A stretch of DNA of 64,000 nt from Paenibacillus crassostreae (GCF_001857945.1 NZ_CP017770.1:1798001-1862000), one strand, 5' to 3'; positions 1 through 8,164 are shown, counted from the stretch's first letter. A program made the numbers and translations. Notes: a model not told the origin generated them from the letters alone.

Positions 1-394
1 GGGAGAGGTGTGGTGCGGAACCTTTTAATTTGTAGAGTTTGGTGTGTGGGATGCCGCTTCAAAATACTACTTTATCACCAACAATATACAGCAATCCACA
101 TGAGTGGAGATGGTGAAAGGGATATAAATAAAATCACCTAATTAAATAGTGGAATCGCGAGGTGACTTCATGATATAAGCCTCTTTTTGTCATGTTTGCA
201 AGGATACTGATGAAATATGTAGAATAGTAATATATACCTAAAATACTGGCATTCACAACAAATTAATCAAAAAACTTATTGCTAACCTCTATTGACGCTA
301 TATTTTGATATAATGAACTATAAATGGAGATGATTACTTGAACGGCTTAGCTTTACTGTGAAGGATAATAAAAGATGCTTTTAATCAAAACTAG
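1..394. other. Stretch without a recognised gene
   Basis: I see no convincing coding region here. An AT-rich segment around 290-330 contains a TTGACG and a TATAAT, but they are only 11 bases apart and so do not make a normal sigma-A promoter. A weak ribosome-binding-like GGAG near 325 leads only to a seven-codon TTG frame. The stretch probably belongs to the same decayed accessory DNA as the recombinase remnants that follow. Confidence 0.4.
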
Positions 395-630
395 TAGGGC
401 AATACAAAGTAGGTGGGGTATTCCCATTCTTCCATTCTTCATACGCCCGCTTGAACTCATCATTGATAATTTGTTTCGGTCTTCCGAACTTAACACCATT
501 ATTTAATGCAGTTGCAATTCCTTCTGCTTGTCTTCCGTTTATCTTCTCTCTCTCTCTCACGTTCAGCCATGTATGACAATAGTTCAAGTACTACACTTGA
601 TATAAGTTTCTCTAATCCATTTTGGTACTT
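395..630 (-). pseudogene. Serine recombinase (resolvase/invertase) remnant, frameshifted
   Basis: Read on the minus strand this is the end of the catalytic domain and the start of the C-terminal region of a resolvase/invertase. The first part reads NGLEKLISSVVLELLSYMAE followed by RERE, then a frame change, then KINGRQAEGIATALNNGVKF and GRPK. The frame change falls in a run of GA dinucleotides at about 545-560, a typical slippage site. The catalytic serine domain is missing upstream, and the C-terminal helix-turn-helix is cut off after EWKNGN. Known family members use the serine N-domain for cleavage, so this fragment cannot be active. It marks a degraded mobile element to the left of the groEL-linked island. 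Confidence 0.8.
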
Positions 631-663
631 GGTTTATCTCTACCTGGATTATAATTACATAAT

Positions 664-688
664 AAAAAAAGTGGGATTAATCTTCCCA
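664..688 (-). terminator. Short intrinsic terminator after the DUF3006 remnant
   Basis: On the minus strand a five-pair stem (TGGGA with TCCCA) with a seven-base loop is followed by seven T residues. It overlaps the stop codon of the DUF3006-like remnant. The stem is short, so strength is uncertain. Confidence 0.45.
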
Positions 689-877
689 TACATCATCTAT
701 AAGTTTCTTAATCTTCTGTTCTCGTTGTTCTGTTTCTGAGATATTTGTTCTCCAAACACCATCAACAAGAACAACGGCATCTCCAACATTGACAGATACA
801 TCTACATTCAATTTATCAAAGTCCTGAGTTTGACCTTCAATCTCGATTACCACATAATCTCCCTCGTATTGAACTAC
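677..877 (-). pseudogene. DUF3006-like protein lacking its start
   Basis: This frame, too short for most gene finders, reads VVQYEGDYVVIEIEGQTQDF near its start and ends with EQKIKKLIDDVWED. DUF3006 proteins are small (about 65-80 aa) and share an N-terminal R/Q-x-EGD-x-V-I-E beta-hairpin and a C-terminal KI-x-KL-x-DDLW-E helix, both visible here. No start codon with a ribosome-binding site is present: the frame opens directly after the stop codon of the adjacent recombinase. The simplest reading is that DNA carrying the recombinase gene was joined onto the gene and removed its first few codons. Function of the family is unknown to me. Confidence 0.65.
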
Positions 878-1789
878 TTAAATATTCAGAGAATTTAATG
901 GATTATATTTATCATTTTCCAATCTCAGTTCATTCCCCCACATAGAAACATATCTCATCGTAACAGTAATGTTTTGGTGACGCATTAGCTTTTGAATGGC
1001 AACAGCACTCATTCCAGACATAGCAAGTCGATGGCAAAATGTATGACGAAAGGTATGAGCAGATACTCTAACATCTATAAAATTCATTTTTTGTCCCAGA
1101 TATTTAAAAACTAACATCAATGAGTTCTCAGTCATTTGAGTATTATCTCTTTTCACAAAAACATAATCACTTAAGTCTCCCCAATGCTGTTTACAGAAAA
1201 TATTATATGCTGCTAACTCCTTAGATAACTTATCAGTTATCGGAAGGGTATCTCTCCTTCTACTTTTCCCGAAGACTGCAATGGTTTGATTAATAAAATC
1301 AATATCCGACCATTTGAGATTAATAATTTCACCTCGTCTAATCCCAGTTCCGAGTAAAGTTACTATCATCATATAATCGCGATAAGCAACATAATTTTTG
1401 TCTCGTTGCTTAATACGTCTGTAGAAGTTCAGCATCTGTCGTATTTGTTCATCAGAGAAAACATTAGTCTTAACATCTTCCTTTTGCATTTTAACTCGTT
1501 TAGCAGGATTCTTCGTTATAACTTCACATTCCACCATATAGTTCAAAAAGGCTCTAATTCTCATGATTTTAGTATTGATTGAACCTGCTTTGTTACCTCT
1601 TTCTTGACATTCCATAAGATGTTGGCGTACATGGTTATAGGCAATGTCTTCTACACTTACAACCTCATGATGAATACAATATTCCACAAATGCTCCGAGC
1701 ATTGTTTGATAGTTCCTAATGTTCTTCTCTGTCGTGTTCCTGAACCGTCTGTCATCTAGAAAATCCTGATAAGCAAATTTTAATAACAT
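878..1789 (-). CDS. Tyrosine recombinase (phage-type integrase, XerC/D-like)
   Basis: A 303-aa site-specific recombinase with an N-terminal SAM-like core-binding domain (about residues 5-95) and a C-terminal catalytic domain. All expected catalytic residues are visible: R151 in GTGIRRGEI, K175 in FGKSRRRD, H245 and R248 in HTFRHTF, H271 in RHQN, and the nucleophile Y280 in TMRYVS. It has no arm-binding N-domain, unlike the 401-aa integrase at the far end of the island. It starts 124 bases from the outer copy of the groEL-derived attachment core and is transcribed away from it, so it may serve another element that used the same site. Its ribosome-binding site lies inside a hairpin (see 1794-1825). 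It appears intact. Confidence 0.9.
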   Translation of the reverse strand: MLLKFAYQDFLDDRRFRNTTEKNIRNYQTMLGAFVEYCIHHEVVSVEDIAYNHVRQHLMECQERGNKAGSINTKIMRIRAFLNYMVECEVITKNPAKRVKMQKEDVKTNVFSDEQIRQMLNFYRRIKQRDKNYVAYRDYMMIVTLLGTGIRRGEIINLKWSDIDFINQTIAVFGKSRRRDTLPITDKLSKELAAYNIFCKQHWGDLSDYVFVKRDNTQMTENSLMLVFKYLGQKMNFIDVRVSAHTFRHTFCHRLAMSGMSAVAIQKLMRHQNITVTMRYVSMWGNELRLENDKYNPLNSLNI

Positions 1790-1793
1790 AAAA

Positions 1794-1825
1794 AAGACTA
1801 CCTCCTGTTTTTAGGAAGTAGTCTT
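1794..1825 (-). promoter_or_regulatory. Hairpin that buries the recombinase Shine-Dalgarno
   Basis: On the minus strand AAGACTACTTCCT pairs with AGGAGGTAGTCTT (13 pairs including one G-U) around the loop AAAAAC. The 3' arm contains the AGGAGG ribosome-binding site of the downstream recombinase and is followed by six T residues and then the ATG. The structure therefore looks like an intrinsic terminator and also an SD-sequestering hairpin. Either would keep recombinase expression low; which one operates cannot be told from sequence. Confidence 0.6.
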
Positions 1826-1912
1826 TACTTTAGAAAATAGTTTTTTACGTGACCAGTTCTCAAAACGAGCGAAAAATAGCCTTAACTATTTCTCAAATGT
1901 AGGGCAAAAGCC

Positions 1913-1929
1913 TACATCATGCCGCCCAT
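1913..1929. other. Attachment site, distal copy (groEL 3'-end duplicate)
   Basis: TACATCATGCCGCCCAT is identical over 17 bases to 31193-31209, where its complement encodes the last residues (MGGMM) and most of the stop codon of GroEL. Here the complement likewise reads ATG GGC GGC ATG ATG TAG. A perfect copy of a gene 3' end 29.3 kb away, in the same orientation, is the signature of site-specific integration by a tyrosine integrase into a conserved gene end. The host gene is left intact at the other junction. Confidence 0.85.
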
Positions 1930-2039
1930 GAGACAAATAAGATTTTATGGGTATTTTGAGTCTTTTTGTGGCGATTTTGTCCGATTGACTACAGAAATTA
2001 GTCCAATAAATCCGTGTGATTATGATCTGTGGGTAGAGT

Positions 2040-2060
2040 ATGTGGGCAAAATGTGGGCAA
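2040..2060 (+). repeat. Integrase arm-type repeat, left end
   Basis: Two overlapping copies of TGTGGGCAAA are spaced 11 bases apart. The identical 21-base string recurs at 31119-31139 near the other end of the element. The distance to the att core is 110 bases here and 53 bases at the right end. Integrases with an N-terminal arm-binding domain use such paired direct repeats, and the 401-aa integrase in this element has that domain. The role is inferred. Confidence 0.65.
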
Positions 2061-2308
2061 ACATACAATCCAAAATATGCACCGTATGCGGGAAGCGACC
2101 TCGCTCCCGCAGTTTCTGTTATAGCCGCTTAATATCTCAAAGAATCAATGTTCTCACAGTCAGTTCACTCAGCATTCCTTTGCATTACCGTACTTTATCA
2201 CAAGTTTTTCCGACAGTTTTACGGCAGTGCGTTCTAATTACAATGTACTTTTAAAGAGGGAAAATGTTTATTGTTGAATTAATTACATCATGCGGTCAAG
2301 TTAGTGAC
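2061..2308. other. Non-coding left end of the element
   Basis: No coding region is supported. A hairpin at 2089-2111 (GCGGGA and TCCCGC arms around AGCGACCTCGC) lies downstream of the Lamassu-like operon, but it has no clear T-run in either direction. It may be a weak terminator for that operon or part of the recombination end. Confidence 0.4.
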
Positions 2309-5167
2309 TCATACTCTTTGAATTAACGGTCCTTGTGAACCATAGCCGATAAAATTGTACTGTGTGAGCGACTTATTGCGGTACTTAATTGCCAGCAGTT
2401 TTGCAAAATTATCATCGTGTGTTGAAATAATCAGGCTTCGCTTTCTGAAATTGGAGTCGCTGATTGCACGTAGGACATCAATGAAAGATAATATCTTTAT
2501 GTCATCCATACTCTGGATTGGGTCATCAAGGAATAACTGATCCCAATTCGAGAATTTCTGTGTTAGTCCCAACCCGAGAAATATGCTCAAAGCGAGAATA
2601 TTTAATTGGGCCGAACTAAAGAGATGATCAAGAATTACATTGCCGGTAATATCCTTTACATTTATACCATTTCTGTCTCCATTCATTCGAATTTCTTTAT
2701 AATGTGGGTGAGGATACACAAGTTTATATATCCAATTCACCATTTTATTATTTTCCAATTGTTCTGTAACAACTCTTTGCAGGGTATCTAGTGCAATTCC
2801 GTTGATTGTATTGGTGTCGTTTTTATATTTGATCAATTGATCCAGAGTTTCCTGGTAATTTTCCATAGATCCCGTTAATGAAACATAACCCTCTAATAGT
2901 TTTTGTTCGTGTTCACCCGGCATGTAACCCAACAAACGGTCGATTAAGTCTATAACAGGCACTATCTTCTGTATTTCTTCTTGCTTTGCAGAAGAGTCCT
3001 GTTCCAACTTCTTTAATTGATCCTGAATACTCCCTATGCCTTCGATTTGCGTTTTCAAGGAGTCCATTTCTTCAATTACTCTTTCAATTGTGGGTTCAAA
3101 GTCAACAAGCCCTGATGTTATCATTTCCTCTTCCCAGGACTTAATTTCTTTACTCACTTCTTCTAGCACCGCAAGCACTTGCTTCTTCTCATTTCCTAAA
3201 CCAAAGTCATCTTTGCCAGTCAAATTCTCATACTGTAATTTATCTCTATCTAAACGATCAGTTAGAACCTTCAGTTGTGTTTGTATTGCCTGTTGCTCTT
3301 GGGTAACTGCCAGCGCACTTTCATCAATGAACTGGGTTACTCTTTGATGAAGCTCGCGGAAATCACTTTGCAAATGATGCATCATATCAATTAAGGGGGT
3401 TACAAACTGTTCCCTAATTACTTTCGACAATGCAGCTAAATCCGTCTGCAAGCCTGTGATTTCATCTGAGACTTCTTTCAGTTTCTGATCACCTAAAGAT
3501 AAGGTATGCCCGATAATAGCTATCAGTTGATCGGGGATCGGTGAATCCGCGTTTGCAATACCACCGACGTGTATTTCTGGAAAAGACTCTGTCAAACAAA
3601 CCGGACATTTATCAATAGAATCCTGATTTTTTAAAATGTAGGATTTTACTTCATCTAATACGCGGCTATACTCAGTATTCATACCCGACAAGACATTTAA
3701 TACACCGTTTTTTGTTTGTACCTGAGATTGGAGAAAATTCCTTGTCTTAATCTGGTCGTTATAGCTTGTTCGTTTTTCTGTAATATCCGAGGGTAGTGTC
3801 CTCTCGAAACCGAGGTCTGCTATCTCGCTACTAAAAGTTTTAAGGAAATCGCTATACTCTCTTCGTAGATCCGAGTAGATGACCCAATAATCATCAACAA
3901 TACTTGCAGATTGTTCATCGATGGTGTGACGCCAAACTAAAGAATTTACGTGCGACCATTGATTCAATTGACTTTTTTTGACCTGGAATCTAGATTTCTG
4001 TGTTTCAAGGCTAGACTCAGTTTCCTGTAGGTCCTTACTCCTGACTAAGTCAGCACTAAGATTTAGGTTAGCTAAGTCATTTAATCGCTCCCACCTCTTA
4101 TGTATGATTAACCTTTCTTCGAACCTTGTCAACCGTTCAAGTGACTGTATTGATTTCCCTATTTGAATGGATTGTTGATTAGTTCGTTGTTGTGTGGCAA
4201 GAATTAACTCCTTCTTCATTGAAAGTTTTTGAAGAACTGCTGAACTATTGTTGAGAGTTATAGCATCAGGAAGTTCCCACTCTTGCAGGTTTAACTCCTC
4301 TGCGTAAGCAGACGACTGTTTGATTAATTCAATAAGTAATGAATAGCTTTCTTTAATATTACTTAGGTATTCTTCAAAAGTACCCCAGTTTCTTGCATGG
4401 AAAATATCATCGATCTGGCGGCGCTGCGTAACAGCAGTTTCAATACATGTTGTTAGTTGATTAATCTTGTTGCTCAAACGAGTCGAATCCTTGATTACCT
4501 TACTCTTATCATAGATCTGTTCAAGTGGGATCAAATTTAATAACCGTATAAGGATGCTGCGTCGATCCCCGGCAGTTGAAGATCGGAGGAAATCATTCAT
4601 TCCTTCTTGACTCAGGAAATGAGCTTTAAATAGTTGCTCCTTCCAACCGGAGTCGTAGCTTCCTAAGAATATCCGTGTGAGTTGCACCTCCCAGGTCGGT
4701 TCTGCTGGAAGTAGTCTATCCTCAGATTTGCATACGAAGCTTTGCCAATCACCATCTTCGTGGACGTGTAGGCTAGATTCATATCGATCTCTTTCGGTAA
4801 CAGACAAAAAGTTACTGGATGTAGTCCTACGAACACGCACCCCATTATCGAATTCAAGTTCCACTTCTGCTATCCTTTGCTCTCTATCCCTTACGGTATC
4901 CACTGGTGATATAAATTTTAAATAAGAGCTCCTTTTTAATGTATTTGCGTCATATAACCCTCTCTCCCTAAGTGCATGAAGTCTAGAGATGTTATCGGTT
5001 AAACACCATTCGATTGCCTCATAGAAACTGGTTTTACCAAAACCGTTAAAACCGTTTAGTACAACAAGTCCTTGATCTAAGTTTTCGAAGATATAACTGT
5101 TGTCATCTGACTCTTGATTCTGCCCATATCCCCGAAAATTTTTAATTTTTACTTTTTTTAGATTCAC
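2309..5167 (-). CDS. SMC/Rad50-like ATPase of a Lamassu-type defence system (LmuB-like)
   Basis: A 952-aa ABC-type ATPase with split head and long coiled coil. Walker A is GFNGFGKTS at residues 39-47, a zinc-hook motif CPVC is at 521-524 in the middle of the coiled coil, a signature-like stretch SSAQLNILALSIFLGL follows, Walker B is LFLDDP at 878-883 with D-loop SMDD, and the switch histidine is in STHDD at about 915-919. This is the architecture of Rad50/SMC proteins and of LmuB in Lamassu systems, where the ATPase is thought to sense unusual DNA and release a nuclease. It is last in a three-gene operon, 17 bases after the 195-aa gene. Family membership in SMC is certain; the Lamassu assignment rests on gene order and the nuclease-like partner. 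Confidence 0.85.
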   Translation of the reverse strand: MNLKKVKIKNFRGYGQNQESDDNSYIFENLDQGLVVLNGFNGFGKTSFYEAIEWCLTDNISRLHALRERGLYDANTLKRSSYLKFISPVDTVRDREQRIAEVELEFDNGVRVRRTTSSNFLSVTERDRYESSLHVHEDGDWQSFVCKSEDRLLPAEPTWEVQLTRIFLGSYDSGWKEQLFKAHFLSQEGMNDFLRSSTAGDRRSILIRLLNLIPLEQIYDKSKVIKDSTRLSNKINQLTTCIETAVTQRRQIDDIFHARNWGTFEEYLSNIKESYSLLIELIKQSSAYAEELNLQEWELPDAITLNNSSAVLQKLSMKKELILATQQRTNQQSIQIGKSIQSLERLTRFEERLIIHKRWERLNDLANLNLSADLVRSKDLQETESSLETQKSRFQVKKSQLNQWSHVNSLVWRHTIDEQSASIVDDYWVIYSDLRREYSDFLKTFSSEIADLGFERTLPSDITEKRTSYNDQIKTRNFLQSQVQTKNGVLNVLSGMNTEYSRVLDEVKSYILKNQDSIDKCPVCLTESFPEIHVGGIANADSPIPDQLIAIIGHTLSLGDQKLKEVSDEITGLQTDLAALSKVIREQFVTPLIDMMHHLQSDFRELHQRVTQFIDESALAVTQEQQAIQTQLKVLTDRLDRDKLQYENLTGKDDFGLGNEKKQVLAVLEEVSKEIKSWEEEMITSGLVDFEPTIERVIEEMDSLKTQIEGIGSIQDQLKKLEQDSSAKQEEIQKIVPVIDLIDRLLGYMPGEHEQKLLEGYVSLTGSMENYQETLDQLIKYKNDTNTINGIALDTLQRVVTEQLENNKMVNWIYKLVYPHPHYKEIRMNGDRNGINVKDITGNVILDHLFSSAQLNILALSIFLGLGLTQKFSNWDQLFLDDPIQSMDDIKILSFIDVLRAISDSNFRKRSLIISTHDDNFAKLLAIKYRNKSLTQYNFIGYGSQGPLIQRV

Positions 5168-5184
5168 CGAACTCTCCCCTTTGA

Positions 5185-5772
5185 TTACTCAATAGCATTT
5201 CTGACACTGTCGATTTTATTTAGATATCCAATGATTTGTTCAACATTGCGTTGAACTGTGAACTCTTGGTCCGGCTCTATAGATTCATAAACCTGAGTAA
5301 TCAATGATTCTTTCCATGTTTGATTTTCTTGGTATTCTGCCAATAAAATATCTAGTTCCTTTTCAGGGCATAGTTGTTGGTTTATTTTTATAACAGCTTC
5401 TTCCTGGGATGTATATTCTACAATTATTTTTCTTGCGACGAACTTGTCTCTCTCAAGCATAGTAATATCTGTCTCATCAAATCTCTCACTCTTATTGATA
5501 TCATGTAAGGCGACTACATATAAGTCCCAAAGAAAGGCGGGCAATGTAACACTCGTAAAAGCATTTGGTCTCTGATTTCTTACTATAGTTAACAAGGTTT
5601 CCTTTGCTTCAGGTAATAGAGATATAAAATGGTGAAGTTGGGTTATATCCAAAATCTCAACAAAAAAGACAAGTTTATCATCCCGAATATTTATTATTGA
5701 GTAATCAAATTCACTAACCCTTGATTCTATATATGGTAATTCCAACTGCTCAATTATTTCTTTCATGTGCAC
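5185..5772 (-). CDS. Middle component of the Lamassu-like / ABC-three-component system (LmuC-like)
   Basis: A 195-aa, acidic, mostly helical protein without a motif I can name. Its start overlaps the end of the 504-aa gene by 10 bases, and the SMC-like gene follows after 17 bases, so all three are translated from one message. Small proteins of about this size between a nuclease-like protein and an SMC-like ATPase are the accessory subunit (LmuC) of Lamassu systems, which bridges ATPase and effector. The assignment is by position and size. Either ATG at 5772 or the one two codons later could be the start. Confidence 0.65.
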   Translation of the reverse strand: MHMKEIIEQLELPYIESRVSEFDYSIINIRDDKLVFFVEILDITQLHHFISLLPEAKETLLTIVRNQRPNAFTSVTLPAFLWDLYVVALHDINKSERFDETDITMLERDKFVARKIIVEYTSQEEAVIKINQQLCPEKELDILLAEYQENQTWKESLITQVYESIEPDQEFTVQRNVEQIIGYLNKIDSVRNAIE

Positions 5773-7277
5773 ACCCCATCAATAAATTTACACACATCTC
5801 CATACATACAGCTATCGTTTTCTTGGGGATTAAGACACCTCGTACATTTGTATAGCAGGTTACCGTAAAGTTCGTGATATTCATCGTTTCTTGCAACTTC
5901 TGCAATATTCATCACCATATTTCTAATTGCTTCTCTACTTTCTTTGCATGGTTGCAAATGTGTGCCAAAGACTACCTGCAATCCAAAATCTAAATCCTTA
6001 GCATGATCCAATGTCTGTTTAACAAACTCCGTGATAATTTGGCGATTGTTCATAAATATGCTTGCATCTTTAAGAATATAAGGCTCATCTTCACTTAAGC
6101 GAAAATTTATAATTCCTGGTTTATCAGACACTTGAATAAGCGCCGGATCTCGATGCAAAAACACAGCCAAAATACTCATGGGTCTTAATAAAGCGGTTAT
6201 TTGTGATACGGAATGTCCGTAGTTACGAATGGAAAAGGTTTGTAATAGCTCATCGAAATCCCTCTGTTCGTTTTCCATAGTTGAAAATAGTTTTTCTGTT
6301 AGTTCATGAAAGGTAAACACAATTTCATCCGCTTTTGATCCTGTGTAATCGTTTTTAACAAAATCCGTAAGTATTCGATTCTCTTCTTCGACAGCATTGA
6401 TTGCTTCTTGAAGTTTAGCCGACACTAGGTACTTTCTTTGGTAAGTTTGATGATCTGTAATAATTGTACGCAAGTCTGAGACTTTAACATAAGAAGAATT
6501 CCCGCGTATAACTGTGTCAAATAAGCAATCAATAATATGAAAAATAACCTTGTCACATTCGTCCTCACTTAGAGTATTTCCAATGGTACTGGCTTGTAAC
6601 AATGACCTTGCTTCAGCCTTTATGGTATGAATAGTCTCCAATTTACTTACATGCTGTGTAGCAAACTGGAACCTCAACGATTGTATAAAATGTTCTAAAT
6701 AGTTATCGGCAATAACTTCACAGTATTGATTGTAGAGGATTTGATCTTGACGGATCGCCTTAAATAGCTGCTCTTTGTATAATGATTCCTTAAGATTCGT
6801 TCCTAAAGCTGCCTTATGTTGCGCATAATTTGTTTTATATGGTTCTTCACTGGTAATTGATTCCTCTACAATACAGTCTAGGATAAATCGCTTATAAGTC
6901 TCGTCTAGTTGTTGTCCAGCCAACGGCCAATTCCTAAAAAAGTCTGAATCGACTTGCGATATTGGGACATTTGTAAGGTATATATATTGATTATTGCGGC
7001 TTGCTACATCTGTATTTTTGTAGTGATGGTAAAAGTTATATATTGTATGGCGAATTGTTTGGTGTTGTTTGGTAAATTGCTTATTCTTATAAAATTTCGT
7101 TTCGATACATAGCCCAGCTTGCTGAAAAACACGAATGTCAGAGCCTCGTTCAACCCCCACGCCATCTGTTGGATTAGAATTTTGGTCTGCATTTAGTCGT
7201 AGTAGTTCTCTTGTCGCAACAAGAAGTTGATAGAAATAACCTGCCAGACTGGCCGGCACGTCAGTATTTCGAGTCAT
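5763..7277 (-). CDS. Lamassu-like effector with Cap4/DUF4297-like nuclease N-domain (LmuA-like)
   Basis: A 504-aa protein, first gene of the operon. The N-terminus has ASLAGYFYQLLVATRELL followed by E43, D47 (VERGSDIRV) and E59-x-K61 (CIETKFYK). This spacing fits the PD-(D/E)xK double-strand nuclease fold of Cap4/DUF4297 domains, which sit at the N-terminus of many LmuA effectors and ABC-three-component proteins. The middle (about 100-440) is helical and unassigned. The C-terminus holds five cysteines at 478, 481, 490, 496 and 503 (CTRC, C, C, C), a possible metal site that I do not know from this family. In Lamassu systems this subunit would degrade DNA once released by the SMC partner. Nuclease activity is inference. 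Confidence 0.7.
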   Translation of the reverse strand: MTRNTDVPASLAGYFYQLLVATRELLRLNADQNSNPTDGVGVERGSDIRVFQQAGLCIETKFYKNKQFTKQHQTIRHTIYNFYHHYKNTDVASRNNQYIYLTNVPISQVDSDFFRNWPLAGQQLDETYKRFILDCIVEESITSEEPYKTNYAQHKAALGTNLKESLYKEQLFKAIRQDQILYNQYCEVIADNYLEHFIQSLRFQFATQHVSKLETIHTIKAEARSLLQASTIGNTLSEDECDKVIFHIIDCLFDTVIRGNSSYVKVSDLRTIITDHQTYQRKYLVSAKLQEAINAVEEENRILTDFVKNDYTGSKADEIVFTFHELTEKLFSTMENEQRDFDELLQTFSIRNYGHSVSQITALLRPMSILAVFLHRDPALIQVSDKPGIINFRLSEDEPYILKDASIFMNNRQIITEFVKQTLDHAKDLDFGLQVVFGTHLQPCKESREAIRNMVMNIAEVARNDEYHELYGNLLYKCTRCLNPQENDSCMYGDVCKFIDGVCT

Positions 7278-7376
7278 TCAAGACCCTCCCTCTTTGCACA
7301 CTCATCATCGTTAAGCTACAAACGGAGACACTTCTTTTATTAATGTCACAGTTATAAAAACAAATATCCCCTAAAT

Positions 7377-7408
7377 AAAATTCATGGTTTCCCATATCCA
7401 TGAATTTT
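7377..7408. terminator. Palindromic hairpin between the restriction remnant and the Lamassu-like operon
   Basis: AAAATTCATGG at 7377-7387 pairs perfectly with CCATGAATTTT at 7398-7408, with a 10-base loop. It lies downstream of the decayed restriction gene on the minus strand and upstream of the Lamassu-like operon. The AT-rich outer arms give a terminator-like T tract in both directions. Confidence 0.5.
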
Positions 7409-7470
7409 ACCTAGAGGAATAATTCTACATACTTGTTACAAATCCCTTTTTTCGACACATCCTCCTTTAG

Positions 7471-7893
7471 TTAGTCCTTGTTATACATATTCAGCAACTT
7501 ATACCTTATCTTCAATCCCTTAATCGTCATATTTTCTTGAACATCGGTAAGAATTATCAATAAATATGACCATAGTTTCCCTTCATGTTTCAATTCGTGA
7601 TTTGTAACGTGTTGACACCATTTCACAACTGCTGCGGCTTTAGCCTGAACCACTTTACTATCAATATCAGCATCTTTTTTTACTTCTACAATGTATTGGC
7701 TGCTCTTCGTTTCGACCACAAAGTCAGGTTAGTATGTAGAATTATGTCCATTATAGATTTTAATATGGTTTTGATTCATAGATGGCTTTATCCACTTTTC
7801 GACTTTCGAGTCGTTTCCGTAAATAACAGAAAAGCCACGCTCGCTGTCAGAATCAATTTTTTGCTCCTTATAAAGGCATTTCAAAAACCCATC
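7471..7893 (-). pseudogene. C-terminal remnant of a type III-like restriction enzyme / DEAD-box nuclease subunit
   Basis: The minus strand reads GFLKCLYKEQKIDSDSERGF near the left junction, then a stop codon in place of a sense codon just before PDFVVETKSSQYIVEVKKD. The K-x-Q-K-x-DSD-x-ER motif and the PDF-x-V-E-T...Y-I-V-E-V-K nuclease motif are typical of the C-terminus of type III restriction Res subunits and related DEAD/DEAH nucleases. Helicase domains are absent and an internal TAA lies at about 7727-7729, so the gene is dead. Its upstream edge is joined directly to a fragment of the PLD-like gene. Confidence 0.8.
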
Positions 7894-7966
7894 GATAATT
7901 TAATTCATCCTTTGAGGAAACTAATTCTATACTTCCAGACACAAGTATAATTCTTTCTATACACAA
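7868..7966 (-). pseudogene. 5' fragment of a PLD-like gene (second copy)
   Basis: From a TTG start at 7966 with an upstream GGAG, the frame reads CIERIILVSGSIELVSSKDE then LNY, nearly the same as the start of the intact PLD-like protein at 29955-31037 (SLERIILVPGSIELVSSKDE). After NY the homology stops at a junction near 7894 and the frame runs into a stop codon. This is the truncated relic of an older copy of the element's right end. Confidence 0.85.
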
Positions 7967-8047
7967 TTCATCATCTCCATAGTCAAGATATATAAAAGAC
8001 ACCTTAGAGCAATTTCCATCACTCTAAGGTGTCTTTCTTTTACACAA
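7894..8047. repeat. Duplicate of the element's right-end segment
   Basis: This stretch matches 30965-31120 with only scattered differences. It includes the PLD-like gene start, its ribosome-binding region and a strong 13-bp hairpin (AGACACCTTAGAG at 7997-8009 with CTCTAAGGTGTCT at 8022-8034). The hairpin is flanked by T tracts on both sides and could terminate transcription in both directions. After about 8047 the two copies diverge but keep the same layout of a small stem-loop followed by an att-like motif. Confidence 0.85.
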
Positions 8048-8106
8048 CGCGGAAAACTCTTCGGGTTTATCGAAGGAGAAACCCTTGATTCTACAGGCTT
8101 TTCAGC

Positions 8107-8164
8107 CTAATTTACCGCATGGAGCGTTTTTCTGCTCCAGCGGCGATGAAATCATGCCGCTCAT
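8107..8164. other. Degenerate attachment-like site between two element units
   Basis: ATCATGCCGCTCAT at 8151-8164 differs by one base from 14 bases of the groEL-derived core (ATCATGCCGCCCAT). A second weak match, TTTACCGCATG at 8111-8121, sits where the core would be expected by alignment with the right end (TTCAGCC...TTTAC...CATG). I cannot decide which one is the relic core. Position directly after the duplicated right-end segment supports an old element boundary. Confidence 0.5.

Noticed and set aside
293..315. TTGACG and TATAAT near the left edge as a promoter
   Set aside because: Spacing is only 11 bases and no gene with a proper start follows.
878..1789. Chromosomal XerC/XerD for dimer resolution
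   Set aside because: It lies in degraded mobile DNA next to an att copy, with a truncated neighbour joined to its end, so a mobile-element recombinase is more likely.
1919..2254. Open frame of 111 codons on the plus strand over the att core and arm repeats
   Set aside because: It covers the recombination end, has no ribosome-binding site and the translation resembles no protein; its ATG is part of the groEL-derived core.
7585..7950. A 121-codon plus-strand frame across the restriction relic
   Set aside because: Antisense shadow of the decayed Res and PLD fragments.
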